Position numbers and translations under genes: made by a program. DNA of 64,000 nt from Pristionchus mayeri (taxonomy: Eukaryota; Nematoda; Chromadorea; Rhabditida; Neodiplogasteridae): contig BTRK01000003.1 in the NCBI GenBank assembly GCA_036245805.1, positions 35,605,215-35,669,214 of the forward strand, given 5' to 3'. Shown here one piece after another: positions 47,778 to 61,700 of the stretch (the stretch's first letter is position 1; each line of letters begins with the position of its first letter). The notes beneath the pieces are model-generated. The model searched no databases. It was given only the letters and a program-made list of their open reading frames with translations, and was not told the origin of the DNA.

Positions 47778-50700
47778 CTGAGAATATTGATTAGTTATCA
47801 ATTGGGATACTGTAGTTAATCGCTTAATGATTTTTTTGTAATTATTAAGACGAACAACTCGCTTTTGCTTGATTATCTAAATATCGATTGGGATAAGGTG
47901 AACAGAGGATTATTGTTTTTTTTTGTGATTTTTTCGCGCTGCGAAGGATGACGAACTAATATGTTACATGATCTCCAAAATTGGTGCTGGTTAAGCAATG
48001 ACTCTCTTCATTCTCAGTGCTCTCTCTCCCTCTTCTCATCAATAAGAGAGCGTGCAGAATGAAGAGAGTCCCCTCTCAATTCTGAGCGCTCTCTCTCCCC
48101 GTGGCTGACTCAGCCCGCGTTGCCCTTTACTGATCTCGGAGCGCTTAGGGGGGGAATCATTGAATCATCGTCTTCGGGAAGAAAGAGAGGGACAATACAG
48201 GAAAGGGAGATGAATTGTTTTGCAGAATTGAAATTGGAGGTTCACAGCTCAGAGCTGGACAAAACAAGCGCAAAGGTGGCTGAATAGATTAAAAGATCGC
48301 GTTTTGCTTCTGTTTTCGCTAATTGAAAGTGGTTAATTATACATTTAAATTTTGAAACGAACCACCATCTACCAGGCGCGGGCCGCCTCAGTGACGGGCG
48401 AGTGGCAATCGTGCTGTAATCAGTATATTTTTAAAAATATTTACTCGGCGACTGTGAGATATGCGAACCGATAAACGACGATGATTAGGAGTAAATGCGC
48501 AACCATGAGAGGGAAGATTTTTCAGATCAAACCACTCTGTGATGTGTGAAGGAACTGTACGAACAAATTGCTCAACATGACAGAGTTCAGGGATCAAGCA
48601 ACGATTTGTGCGGGAGGGAGAGAGGGGGGCGGGGGGCTGTACGAACGGGAGCGCGAAGCAAGAGTATGAATTCGAATGCGGAAGGCGACGGGCAAAATTC
48701 GTCATCTGGTCGGCAGCTCCTTTATGTTATGACTAGGGATGGCCTCGAGGCGGGAGAAATCACTCTCTTCAATTTACGTGCTCTCTCGCCTCTCCCTCTC
48801 TCTCACTCTCCTCAATTCCCGTGTTCTCTCGCTTTTCTCTGAATGACAATAGATCAGGCAGATGCAAGAGTCGATTTTTTTGCTAAGACATCCCCAGTTA
48901 TGATCGAGCCGCGCCGTGCCGAAAGGGCCAAACGTACACAAACTGCACCTGTTACATCACATTGCGCTGCGTTTGTATAGCGACCAAGATTTGCACATTC
49001 GACGAGCAAAAATTTGAATGATGGAGTAGAAAAAGCCATTTGTTAGCGCGCGGAAGTGAAAAAAAGAAGGAATGGTGTTCACAAAGATATTTTATTGCCG
49101 GAGGGGGCGTTAGATAGCATAAAAGGGCTCTGATCAATGCCCACTCTATCTCTGGTTAGGGACAGCGAAAGAGTGCAGGATGTTGATAGAGAGAGAGAAT
49201 GCCCGAGGCAAGAATAGAATGAGCAAATATGGCAGATCTGAGTGTTCCGGGGCGCGCGTCATCTTTTTCTACAGTTCTGACTGGCATTCAGAACTGCTGA
49301 CTCTCCATCTTTCGCATGATATCTCTAGAGAGAGCGTGTGCAACGGGGAGAGTTGCTTATTGACAGCAGTTCTGACCATCTTCAAAATACGTACTCTCTC
49401 GCTCTCTCTACCATTAGAAAGGTGCCAAGAGGAGACATGAATTTTTCAGCTACGCCGAGTGGGGAGGAATGGGAGAGGGGCGGCAAAAAAGGGGGGACAT
49501 CTGTGGCTCAGATGCAGAGATGTGAGCAAATCGAGTGTCAACTAGCTCTAGGTGTGCTTGTATGTATGCGTATCTCAGTTGTAGCAGACTGGTAAGTATA
49601 AGGAAGGGAATGCAAACAGTGGACATGACCAAATGACGCTTGGAGATTATACCCCGAAGTAATTACTAGAGTTCAAGAAACGAAGGAATCGGCTGAGAGC
49701 TTGAAGAGACTTTTAGGAACTGCCCAGTAAACCTGGGCATTCAGAGAAAAGAAAGACGTTATTCGGAAGAAAGATCCAAGCTAGTCAACGGCCTTTTCCC
49801 ACTTCGCACCTGTGCTCAATGAGCCGTGCAAGGGGCCGTAAAATCTGGCAAAAGTTTCTAATAGGAGAGGAAGAGGATCTCCCTGAGTGCATTGCCAATT
49901 GATTCTTGAAGAATGGCTCTCGTCAATCTGAGTGTTCTTTCGGTTCTCTGACAGGCTAGGGAGAACGTAAAATAAAGAGAAACTTGGAAATCTGAGAAGG
50001 AAAGGAACAACCTCTCGATGCCTCATTCTCTCTTTCCTCATTCACAGAAAGTGAATCACTGTGAAAAGAGAAACAGGGAAGAGGTGCCTGATAAATGGCA
50101 GCAAAGTGCAAGAATCCGCATTTGATGGATTCGAATGAAGTGACTCGCTTGATTCAGTGTGCAGGCTAAATGACGAGTTTCTCGCGAAGCCGTAATCTCT
50201 CTCGTGATTTGAATTGCTCTCAGCATTCCTATACATGTCTCTTCTTTCACGCAATCTCTACTATGGTTGAGTTGCTATATAGTGTGCACAATGAAGAGTA
50301 CAAGACAGTGTCGAGCGAGTGGAAAGTGCGAAATGATTCAGCGTAATGGACGAATGGTTTCCTGCAGACAATTGGAGAGAAACGTGCTGTCTCCTCTGCC
50401 GCGAGGGGAGGGTTAGAGAAAACAAGAGTGCAGGAAAGGATATAGTTATACTGAAGTTGTATTAATTTTGTTGAAGGCAAAAACAAGGAACGATCAGGCT
50501 ATCCAACCTTCCCTATGCTGAAATGCAGACCGTGAAACATAGCACGAATAATATGTGATTTAATGAAAAAGGGAAATCAATATGATTATTGGTAGACAAC
50601 AGAATTATCAAGAGAGCAATGCCTGGTTACATGAGAGGCGCAAAACATCGTTTATAAATTTCTTGTGCAATTTCTTGTGAAGCCATCCGTAGTTACATGC

Positions 50701-51149
50701 TTCGAAAACTTCAAGAGACAAAGTGAGCGACTACAAAGGGAGCGGGAACAAATGTCTCAAGCTCAGGCAACTCGATTATTGATTTAGATAAAGAGGTGAA
50801 GAAGAAATCGAAATCGAAACAAGTTTAGGGGGAATTAATGCAGTTAAACATATCATGTTGGGAATTTCAGTGAACGTCGGATCGAGCACTGCGGAAGGCA
50901 AATCATGAGAACGAAATGCAGAAGATTCACTGTAATTGAGAGATAAATTCCTGGGCTATGTAGATCTATTGACAACCAAGAGCACCAAGGGAACGCCTTT
51001 CACTGTCTCTTTTCACAGAAGCCTGGCTGAGACACCATATTTAAGATATTGAGGCACTGTGATGTAAGAAAGAGACGTAGTCGACGAATTACAGTCTTTC
51101 TTAGCAATTGTATGTTTATTTTGGACTCTGAAGCCGAACGAAATTGAAT

Positions 51150-52482
51150 TTAACACGGATCTCCTGTAAAAATGTAGGAAAATGACATCCTTTTGAGACA
51201 GAAAAAAAATTTTGTCTGAATTTCTGCTTGAACGAGGAGGGGTAGGGTATAATGAGGGCGAAGAGAACGTCTATTCACTTGCTTTTGCGATATTTGCATA
51301 TTGAAGGCTTTTAATGACCTACCACTTAAATTGACTGAATGTCGGTCAATTTTTGACGTACAGCGAGCGAATTTTTTGCAATCGATGGCAAATTGGATGA
51401 TCTACAAATAACTCAATTAAGGATACGGTCTAAATTCGCATCTTCCATGCATTATTTTCGAAAAACTTTTTCAATTCAAAATATCTCGAGATTTTTCTTC
51501 AAAGGATATGAATTTTATAGCAGAATCTGATTCTCCATGGTCGAATTGAGGTACTCAGGTAGTTCATTGTTCATAATTCTGTCCCCCCAATACTGATCCT
51601 CAGTAGGCAGAACCCAGACATTGCCAATTTTTTGACAAAAACACTCTTCGTATCGTATTTCGATTGCAACATATGCAAATCTACAAAATTAAAGCACTTT
51701 TCGATAGCTCTTGAGAAGATCTCCAATTATGTCTTAGGGGTCGAAAGCGTCAAAGTTAACCGGTTTTGAGAAAACGAGTAAAAACCTCGGAAATACAAGC
51801 ATAGTGTGATTAGACCATTTTTCTCACCGATTCTCTCACTATGGTCAATTGTTTTAGTTTTTACTCGTTTTCTCAAGACCTGTTAACTTTGACGCTTTCG
51901 ACCCCTAAGTCATTATTGGAGATCTTCTCAAGAGCTATCGAAAAGTGCTCTAATTTTGTAGATTCGCATATGTTGCAATCGAAATACGATACGAAAAGTG
52001 TTTTTTGTCAAAAAATTGGCAATGTCTGGGTTCTGCCTACTGAGGATCAGTATTGGGGGACAGAATTATGAACAATTAACTACCTGAGTACCTCAATTCG
52101 ACCATGGAGAATCAGATTCTGCTATAAAATTCGTATCCTTTGAAGAAAAATCTCGAGATATTTTGAATTGAAAATATTTTTCGAAAATAATGCATGGAAG
52201 ATGCGAATTTAGACCGTATCCTTAATTGAGTTATTTGTAGATCATCCAATTTGCCATCGATTGCAAAAAAAATCGCTCGTTGTACGTCAAAAATTAACCG
52301 AGATTCAGTCAATTTAAGTGGTAGGCCATTAAAAGCCTTTAATATGAAAAGGCGCAAAGCAAGTGAATAGACGTTCTCTTCGCCCTCATTATACCCTACC
52401 CCACCTCGTTCAAGCAGAAATTTAGACAACAATTTTTTTCTGTCGTATGTGTTCCTGCAATGTTACAGGAGATCCGTGTTAA
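51150..52482. mobile_element. 1.33 kb foldback element with TTAA ends
   Basis: Arms of about 640 bp run from TTAACACGGATCTCCTG at 51150 to the complement CAGGAGATCCGTGTTAA ending at 52482, meeting near 51816. The arms differ by scattered substitutions. The terminal TTAA on both sides fits the TTAA target-site duplication used by piggyBac and Kolobok superfamilies. No transposase frame is visible; arm ORFs are mirror images. Confidence 0.85.
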
Positions 52483-53916
52483 CCTTTCGAATGAGCTGAA
52501 ATGATCGCAGTGAAGCATACATTGAACAACATCTCAAAACAATTCACGCGCATCGGAATCACTTGCGCATTAGAAAGTTTTCCTGATGCCAGTTTTACTT
52601 CTAATCCCTTACAAGATCAAAGTAAGCAACCGAGTGAATGCGCCAATTCGTGAGATCGAGATGCGCTAGATCCTTGCTCTCTGGCCATTGCAAATAGCGA
52701 TGCAGATACAGCGTGGCCAGTTATTGGCTTCCGGCTTTCATCTCACGAGATGAGACACTCCCGCGTGAAAAACGATGCGCCAATTGCATCTGGAGTTACG
52801 AGACAATCGAAAACTTGCAATTTCTCAATTGTAACGCTATTCCTTTGTGGGAGCAAAAAAATGCATGAGATTATCAAAGTTGGAAAGGTAAATTCAAATA
52901 GGATGATCAGTTATCGCAGCACTAGGCCATCCGGCTTTTATCTCCCATGAGAAGGGACACTTGAGCGTGAAAAAGATGCGCTTCTCGTCATTCATCTGAA
53001 GACGAGTGGCTATTACTCATAGGATGAGCAGATCGGCAATTCTTCAGCCAACAGGTGATCTGGATGACTCAACTATGATCGAGGGCTTCCACACAGGCAG
53101 TTGAACAATGGAGAGGGGCGGAGACAAATGAAATATCGCAAAGTTACAGATTTAGACAGGTTAGATTTTCTGGAAGGCTGGACCTACAAGTATTCAGAAA
53201 CATCAGTGGCATTATGTAGGAGAGAAGAGTCTAATGACTGGGTGCCATTAGACGAGACAAGGCACAGATTATGGAGGGATATCTCCTGAAATAACCCGCA
53301 TAGCCGAGATATCGAGACGAAAAAGGCGTGGGAATCGAGCGCCGAATAGCTATGAAATCCGAGCCGGAGAGGCGCCAATTGGGGAGAAGATGACACTCTC
53401 TCATATTTGCACACTCTATCGTCCGCTCTCACCGCCTCGCGAAGAGTTATTCATAGGGACGAGCGAGGGAGGAATGCTCTTTCTCTGACCCTCTTCGATT
53501 CGCACACTCTCTTGCCCGCTCTGGCCATAATGGGGAGAAGCCGATGGAAGGAAGGTGAGATTGTTTGCAGTATCAAACAACACTAGGAAACAATCGCCCG
53601 AAACGCTACAATAGAGTCTCTTGCTAGAGTCCTTCGGTCAGCTGGCACTAGTTTCTTCGGCCGAGTAAACATCAACCATGGGGGAAGTAACGGCTAGAGA
53701 ACAGGGAACAAGCCGTGAGCTTCATGTATGCGATCAACTAGAAGCACGATGCTGCTGGGCTCTCCGTTCATCGGCAAATATTTTTGTGGATACCTGCTCT
53801 ACACGTTAGCAAGCAACTGTTGCCCATCGAACTGAAAAGTGTGCGGTGAAACATAGGACTAACGATTTTAAATTAGGAGAGAATGTCGCCTAGTAAACAT
53901 CAACGATCGGGGAACT

Positions 53917-54128
53917 CCGGTAATTTGTGCCTACTAGTACCCGAGTTAGTATTTTACTAGGGGAGAAAATCTCCTCGTTTTCCATACTCTCTCATCACTC
54001 TCTACTTGGTTTCGAAATACCCTAGTAGGATCCAAGTAGAGAGTGATGAGAGAGTATGGAAAACGAGGAGATTTTTTCCCCTAGTAAAATACTAACTCGG
54101 GTACTAGTAGGCACAAATTACCGGAGAA
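53917..54128. repeat. Near-perfect inverted repeat, 95-bp arms, 22-bp loop
   Basis: Arms 53917-54011 and 54034-54128 match at 94 of 95 positions; the one mismatch is in GGGGAGAAAATC versus GGGGAAAAAATC. The loop is TTTCGAAATACCCTAGTAGGAT. The arm includes one copy of the CT-rich word of the surrounding block. It would transcribe into a long perfect hairpin RNA from either strand. Confidence 0.92.
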
Positions 54129-57100
54129 GTAGCGCCTAGAGATCAAGGAACAAGGAACAACGGGATCATAATTGTATAAATGCGATCTGCCTAATTATGC
54201 TAGCATTTGAAAATGTGTACTACATCTGTTGCTCTGTTGCCGTCAGTTAGTTTGGTGTGGATTCTAGTAAACGACTGTTTCTCATAATCCCATAAAGGAG
54301 AAGTAGCACCCCCTATCAGGGAACAAGGAATGGTAACAATAGGAGCACAATCATCTGTAAACATCTGTCAAAGTTTAACAGTGATTCGAAAATGGCCAAA
54401 TCTGCTTGATCTCTCCGTACACCTTTTTTTTAATTTTTGAACGAGTGATGAACGACTTCGCACTAATAAATTACTCTCCACTACATTGAAATGAGCACGA
54501 TGAAATACATAATTTACTGGCAGAGAAAATCCGAAGATTGATGTATTTCACAGAGGATACAACGAAGCTCGAGAAGTGCAGCCTTCCGAGGAAGGAACAA
54601 CATGATATATATGTAAACCTTATCTGGCTGAGATGTATCTCTTTCGTTGTCTATACAAATTTTTAGATTCAGAACAATGCCTGAGCACTTAACTATTGCC
54701 CGATGAACCAAAGTGAAAAATCATTCAGATTATAAATTGGCCGAGGATCACGATAGGTAATTCGCAGAGTAAACACTAAGGATCTGACTAAATTATTGCT
54801 GCCTCGTCGTACGTTTTATATTTTGAAGACTAGTTTTCACAGTATCAACAAACGGCTATCTCAAATCGAACTAAAATGATCGAAGTGAAGCACAGTATTC
54901 ACGCGAAGAAACTCACCGGAATACAAGAACTAGTTGACACCAGTTCGTTCAGGGAAGTACGCCATGGATCACGCAGTAAATAAACAGAAAGCGCCGAGAT
55001 AAAGGATGAGGAAGAGATTCGGCAAGTCTGATTGGTGATTCGGCAACCGCGTCACTGCTCTGTCTAACAGGCGAGATATTGCATGAGATGAGAAGAGTAA
55101 GGATGAACACTACTCAGTCGTTATGCAAAACGTGATAATGATAACACTAAAATATAGAGTTAGAAATTCGGGTAATCGTGAATTCATTTCACTTCGGGTC
55201 TAGTGACGAGAGAGTCTTGGAAATGAATGGACATTCATCCGAATTTAGAAAAGCCCTGCCATCAGAGGCTGCTGACCAACGCGATCTAACCGTTCGCTCG
55301 TCTTACATAATCAGTGATTGCGAGGTTCGAAGAGCAAGGGAATCTCATCTCTCTTTGACAAGCGAGAGAGCGTGCAAACTGAAGAGAGTCAGGTGAAGGA
55401 AGGGTACGATTCAACAGGAGAAAAAGCGCGGCCTTTGACTGCATTGCATTGAAATGAGCGATGCAATACGAATTGCTGAGATTACGGGTATCGAGGAAAG
55501 AACCTGGGCAAGGAATGCAATCACATATGGGTCATTCGATGGAGTATCCTGGGTAGGAATGGCAGATGTGTGTATCTTTTACTAAATTTATGCGGAAGGA
55601 TCAGTTCGATGAAACTTTCGATTATGTTGGGCTTTCAAAAAAGCGAGCACTGAATGATGCTGCCAAACCTACTCCTATAATGAGGAAGCTTACAGGAATT
55701 GCGACAGCTGATCGGGAAGGAAACGTAAGAAAAAGTAGTAATGGCATCAAACTAGCTGCGCAAGAAATGACTCTTCATATGTTGCTGATCAGAGGGGTAA
55801 GGGATCACACCATTGTTAATCCTATCTGGCAGGAAGACTACAGGAATTGTACAGGTCGATCGGGAAAGAAGCGAGAGAAGGTGGAGAAGGAATCGAAAGG
55901 GTTTAAAACATCGAACAGTTGCAAGTATCATAATTGGATTACGCAATCGCGTGTGGATCATTCAATGCAGTAAAATGGGCAGAAATTACAAATGCGGAAC
56001 GACTCGTCTTTTGTTGTTGCAATATCATCAAAATATTTTCGAAAAAATCTCCGAATTGGCCGATTTCCCCGAAAAATCTGGCAGGAAACTACTGGGCTAC
56101 AGGAATTGTACAGGTCGATCGGGAAGGAAGCGAGAGAAGGAGGAGAAGGAATCGAAAGGGCGTCGAACACATAAAAAGAGGAGCGGCAAAAAGCGATGTG
56201 AGAAGGAAGGAAGAAGTGAGCAAGGAGATGGCAGAAGCTATCGTTTCTGCCTGGTTAGAGCAGACGAGAGAGTGTGCGAGAGGAGGAGAGTGTATAGATC
56301 TTTAGATAGTCAGAGAAAGCGAGAGAGTGCGGTAATGGAGGAGAGCATCCTGTCTCTAAGAGGTGTATGAATGGCCGATGGAAATGGGCACACGAGTAGC
56401 CGATACTCTCTTCCTTTCGCGTACTCTCTCGCACTGTCTGATCGGGGAAAGAGTGTGTGAAAAGAGCAGATTAGAAGTGATTACGAAAAGTGGTTGTAAA
56501 ACAATTAGGTCTTTCTGGAAGTCAAACAAGAAGGGGGGAAACTGCCAAAAACAGAGTCAGGGAGAAGTTGTCAACACATTGGTACGATTGAGAATGCACA
56601 GCATCACATTGACCAGATTTGAAGTGTTAATTGAATAGTTAGCCTTTGCACTAATAGCTTTTGGAGAAATTTGGGGCCAGGCGTGATATATTGGAATCAG
56701 AGAGAAATGGGGCAGCACTAATTGTACGATTGAGATTGCACGGCAACCCTTGACCAGATGTGAAGAGTAAATTGAAGCGGGTCTACCACGATTTGCGAGT
56801 CGTTGCTTAATGATTTATTTTGGAAAACTTCAGGAGTGATGCATTGCACTAACCTAAATGTGAGCAGTAAATTGAGAGGGGAACCGTGAAGGTACACATG
56901 AATCAGATGTCAGATGTTCCTACCCTAACGAGTCTTGGTGGTCAAGAGGGGAAATACGAGGCGAAGCAGGCGTTATGTGACTAATTTGATTGTATTCGCA
57001 GTAGAAGAAGGGAAGAATCCACAATGACTGAAAATTGTAGGCTTATGTTATAGGTGAAACTCAAAATCAATGTCGGGCAAAGTCGGAAATGAGCAGCTGC

Positions 57101-58677
57101 AAAGATCATCCCCGTGAGGATCCTGTGTATTCTAGAATTGTATCAATCACACATTAGAGTTCCGCTAAAACACACGATTTGGGGCACATCCTACTAAATT
57201 CATAGGAAATCGATGGCAGGCATGTCTTTCCATTCAATATCTGAGAAAGGTGATCCCTGTCGAGCAAAGCACTGATCATGCCGGGGTAGGTGCGGTCACA
57301 CCTCGAAACAAGGAAGTACGCACCGAGAGACATTCCGATAACCACTTATCCCCAGACTGGTGAGTGACTGCCAGACTCTCTCCGTTTCACACACTATCTC
57401 TCCCGCTAGAGAGGGAGAGAGAGAGGGATACTAGACGCGCGTATCTGCTAGCTCACCCTTCTCACTTATGCAAATGAGCTGATATCCCCCCGTATCACAA
57501 TAGTGGGGAGGGGATCTATTTGTATCTCGCTTCTTCTCGTGAAGTGAGAGAGGGGGCGAAAAGCAGCGTGCTCTCTTCATTTTACACGCTCTCTCGCTAT
57601 CTCTGATCGATCCAAGATCAGAGGATCCCATCAAATGCGCCATGCAATGATAGGCAAACGAAGAAGTTGTCAGCTGAGGAGAGAAAGAACAACAAATGGC
57701 CTGATTTCAGGGCTAATACGAGGCGGACTGGGGCTGTATTTAGCGCATTTTATGCGGGATCGCTAAAGGGTCAGTAAAGGGAAAGAAACGGCTATAATGT
57801 GCACTTCCCACTCTTATTTCGGGTCAGACCGATTAGCGCCGGCAATTGTCAACCGTGGGATATGGGATTATTGAGGTGGGGCAGAGTAAAGGGAACACTT
57901 TTTTATAGGCAAAAGAGGCTAAAGGTAAAATATAGGGTCCCATGCTTGATTGAAAAAAATGGCAAGTGGATCGTTTGAATGGATTTGCAAGTTCTAATCG
58001 GTCAGACAACTAAACTAGGAGAGTCAGAGACGCCAACACGAATGGCTAGCATTCGAATTTCGGGTTAGCAAGTCTCCATTTCGCTCTTTCTATACACCGA
58101 TCGAGTTGTTAGAGACCAGGCTAAACTTGGAGAGCCAGAGGGGCAACTCTAGTGGCAATGAAGAGGAATAACCGAGCAGGAACGGGGGGACAAGCAACGT
58201 CTATCTATCTGGTAGATCTCTCGAGGAGCAGATCCTGAGGGGTGAGGAGATAGGAGAAGAGGAGCCAAACCGTGAGAACAAATTCCGATCGGGACGTGAG
58301 ATTAGATGGGGGAGAAGCTGGATCCGAAGGTAGAGATGGGAAGGGTGTTCGTGGGGCAGGGAAATGAAATCTCCCTTTTTCGAAAAAGGAACTCAATAAT
58401 TCTGATGAATGAGCGTTGAGCGCTCGTATGACAACGAGATTTTGCAACCTACGGAAAATTTTAAGCAGAGACAGGTCTTATTTTTGTATTGATAACGAGA
58501 ACGACAAATCAGCGCCGCTTAGAAGAACCCTCCCAATTTGAGTAGTGCCTGAAACGTACCTAAATTTTCCAATGAAAAAAGTCCTTCAAATGTCAGTAAA
58601 AGAGCAAGTTCTGATTGAAGACATGTGGAAACGCAGAATATAAGAAATAACGATTCATGAGAGACGATATCAGAGCG

Positions 58678-58734
58678 CCGATAGCATCATTCGCTCGAGA
58701 GCGAAGTTATGCCCCCAGGGCATGATGCTATCGG
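58678..58734. other. Short three-way-junction palindrome
   Basis: An outer stem of 13 bp (CCGATAGCATCAT with ATGATGCTATCGG) encloses two small hairpins: TTCGCTCGAGAGCGAA, and ATGCCC with GGGCAT. The arrangement could fold as a 57-nt RNA or extrude as DNA. No known family is recognised. Confidence 0.5.
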
Positions 58735-61700
58735 AAGTGATACGCTCTCGCCTCTTCACCCCTCTCTCCCATCTCCCCCTCCTCCTCGCCTCCTCCTCTT
58801 CACTCCTCTCCCTCTCCCCCTCACCTCCCCTTCCCTCTCCCCCTACCGTCTGCTAACTGACTCAGTCCCCTGTGAAGATGCGTGAATCTCAGCAATGCCA
58901 GAGCTCCCTTTCACCATGTACCATGGCTAACGTTCAACATGTTACAGGAAATGGACAAAATATGGATAGAAGCATCCTCATGCTAACCTCAATGGAAATT
59001 TGTGAACGAGCAACAGCTGATAGACGGGAGTTCACCATAAATGGGGGGAAAGTGAAATCATCCCGCTCCTAGTTGGAACGGTAAATCGTAAAACTCCTCT
59101 TTGCGCATATGCTAATCGGATCACCAATGCCCTTTTCAAGTGGGGGATAACCCAGAAACCGAGACTCCCCTGTCTCTCACTCATGATTCTGGAGCTATCT
59201 AACTGCTTTGACAGTGTGAGAGAGAGTGTAACATCGAGAGTTTGAACATTATTACAGGAACCGAGACTCCCTCTCGATTCTGCGTGATCTCTAATGTATC
59301 GTCAGAGAGCATGTCAAGTGAAGAGATCGGAGAGTTAGGCGATATTACAGAAACCGATACGGGAGCGGAGTTCCCGGGCTCTCTGTACCTTACAGCCGGT
59401 AAAAGAGAGAGATAGTTCGAGAAAAGGAGAGAGTCTGGTTATATGACTTCAATTCGACAACTCACTTGTTGTCGTAACCCGTATGTGGAACGAGAGTCAT
59501 GGGTAAACAAGTCATGATTCACTCTATAACGCGGGTATATGGGGCGAAGTGAAGAGTAAGACGACCTCCAGGCATGTGATAGTTGTTGGCACATCGGGAT
59601 TACCCTACGATGGGGCGATAGAGGCGTTCAAGAAGCGTTACTATAATACGCTCCCTTTTGTGAGTTGCATGCCATCGGGATGATGACCGCAACACCATCG
59701 TACCTAATAAGTGAGACTGATCTTAAAGAAGGAGTAACACGAATGGATGCTAGGGAGTCCCACCACGAAGATTTTGCGCTCACAATTGGAAACTGTAGCC
59801 AAATTGCCCCCAAGCACGAGGCGAAAATTATATGGAGCAAGTGAAACATAAACGAACTAGCCACATCCCTGCTCTGTCAATGAACTTTGCGTGTATGTAA
59901 ATAGCCTCAGAACTGTCTGTGAAACTTCGGATAGAGTGCTTCATTATCGGGCTTCTGATTCTCACTCTGGTACTCGGTGAGTCTGGTTGTCGAACAGGCG
60001 GAAATAGCGATGCACTAGTTAATTTGACTAGAAAGAATTGAAAGCCTATGATTAGGCAATCAGAGGCTGACAATGAGTTCTCTATCGTTCGCTCCTCGTG
60101 GCATCTGTGCGTGGCCTGATCGTTATATTTTGTTCTTATGACCAATAACTGCTCGGACTAGAGGGACATTTATTGCCCCATGTGCAGTCAGAAATATGTC
60201 ATTTCTGTTGGAGAATCTGTCACGAGGTCAGGGATCAGATAAGCGAGGAGGAAAAGAAGAACTGTTATTTGATCACTTTTGCTTTTCGTTATTGTTTCGT
60301 AATACGCAAGAGTGGGAAAATAATCAATGCAGTAAAGCAAATTTTCATTAGGCTGCACCGTGAAACTGAAGTGAACCAGGAAATCTGTCACGGGGTTAGG
60401 GATCAGATAAGGAAGGTGGAAGAGAGGGAAGAACGGTGTTCGCGCCTTGATTTATTGCGGGTCTGGATCTCACTTTCGACGGTAAGTAAAACAGAAGGGC
60501 GACAGGATGTGACAGATTGGGAAGACCCTTAGAATTTTGACACCTGCAGAGGAAAATAATGAATTGCCATGCTGCGAAATGATGCCAAAAGCGAGAAAAA
60601 GGTGATTGAACACGGGACCATCTGGGTGTGCGAAGATGGGAGAAGCTAACTACGAAATCGACCAAAAAGTGATGGGTGAAATACGAATGGCATTCTCTTC
60701 AGCATTTCATTAGAAAATGGGCGCTGTATTGCCGAAAAGGCGTTCGGAGAGGAAATTTTGTGGATTACTCAGTGGCGCCGCTACGAAATGGATGGCGTAA
60801 AACAGAGGAAAAGAACACGAAACAAGCTGGTGGAAACGAGAAGAGTCTCTTGATTCAACACTCTCTCTCTCTCGCTGATCAGACAGTGCTAGAGAGCATG
60901 TCATATGGAGAGAGTCAGACCATTGCTGCTGGAAACGAGAAGAAGAGACTCTTGCAAACACTAAAAAGCGGCGTATGTTTATAGATAAAAGAACGATCTC
61001 GTCCCATCCCCCCGAAGGAAGGGAGGAATATCACCGGCTGTAAACCGAACTGCACCGCTTACTTTCACTGGAATAAGTGAGTCAGAAATCGAGCAAAATT
61101 ATATTTATGAAGCCATTTATCTGTCATTTCTTTGAGGAATTTGTCCGATCAAAACGAATGAGAAGAAGAACAGAATACCACAGTAATCAGTTGCTCCACC
61201 TAAGAGAATTTAAATCGGCAAAAGATGGCAACCGAAAGGCGCAAGAGGTGAATAAGAAACGTGGGGTCAACATTTCGGAATCACTGATTCAGAGATTTTC
61301 GGTAGACAACGGAAAATGCCAAACTTTCGAAATCAGGAGTCTGTTGAAGGATCACATTTCCGCAGAAAAAAATATGGAATTTGCATCTGCATTAGGGATG
61401 GCTTAGGATGAATTGGGTCTCTTCATTATGCGTACTGGAAAGGGAGAAGAGATCACAGGAATATAGAGAGCCATTACTTCATTATTTAGAAAGTCATTAC
61501 GAAGCCACTCCTAATCAACACTAGGTGGAAACAGTGCTATTCCTCTTCCTCCTCGTAGTTCCTGGTAAGGGTATACGAATAGGCAAGAGTGAGGCGAGAC
61601 AGAACACAATAAAAAAACATGTCTCTAATTCAGTAATTAACAATTAGAAACTACTCAACTTTTGCCACCGGAAGTTTCCTCACAAGGAATACGAACCATC

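Noticed and set aside
55566..56370. Overlapping Lys/Arg/Glu-rich plus-strand ORFs up to 185 codons
   Set aside because: They arise from a diverged tandem repeat (ACAGGAATTGTACAGGTCGATC recurring) and GA-rich hairpins; frames overlap and no splice-consistent gene model results.
58400..58450. CTGATGA followed by a GAGCG/CGCTC stem, resembling a hammerhead ribozyme core
   Set aside because: The required GAAA after the stem is absent and flanking stems I and III do not form.
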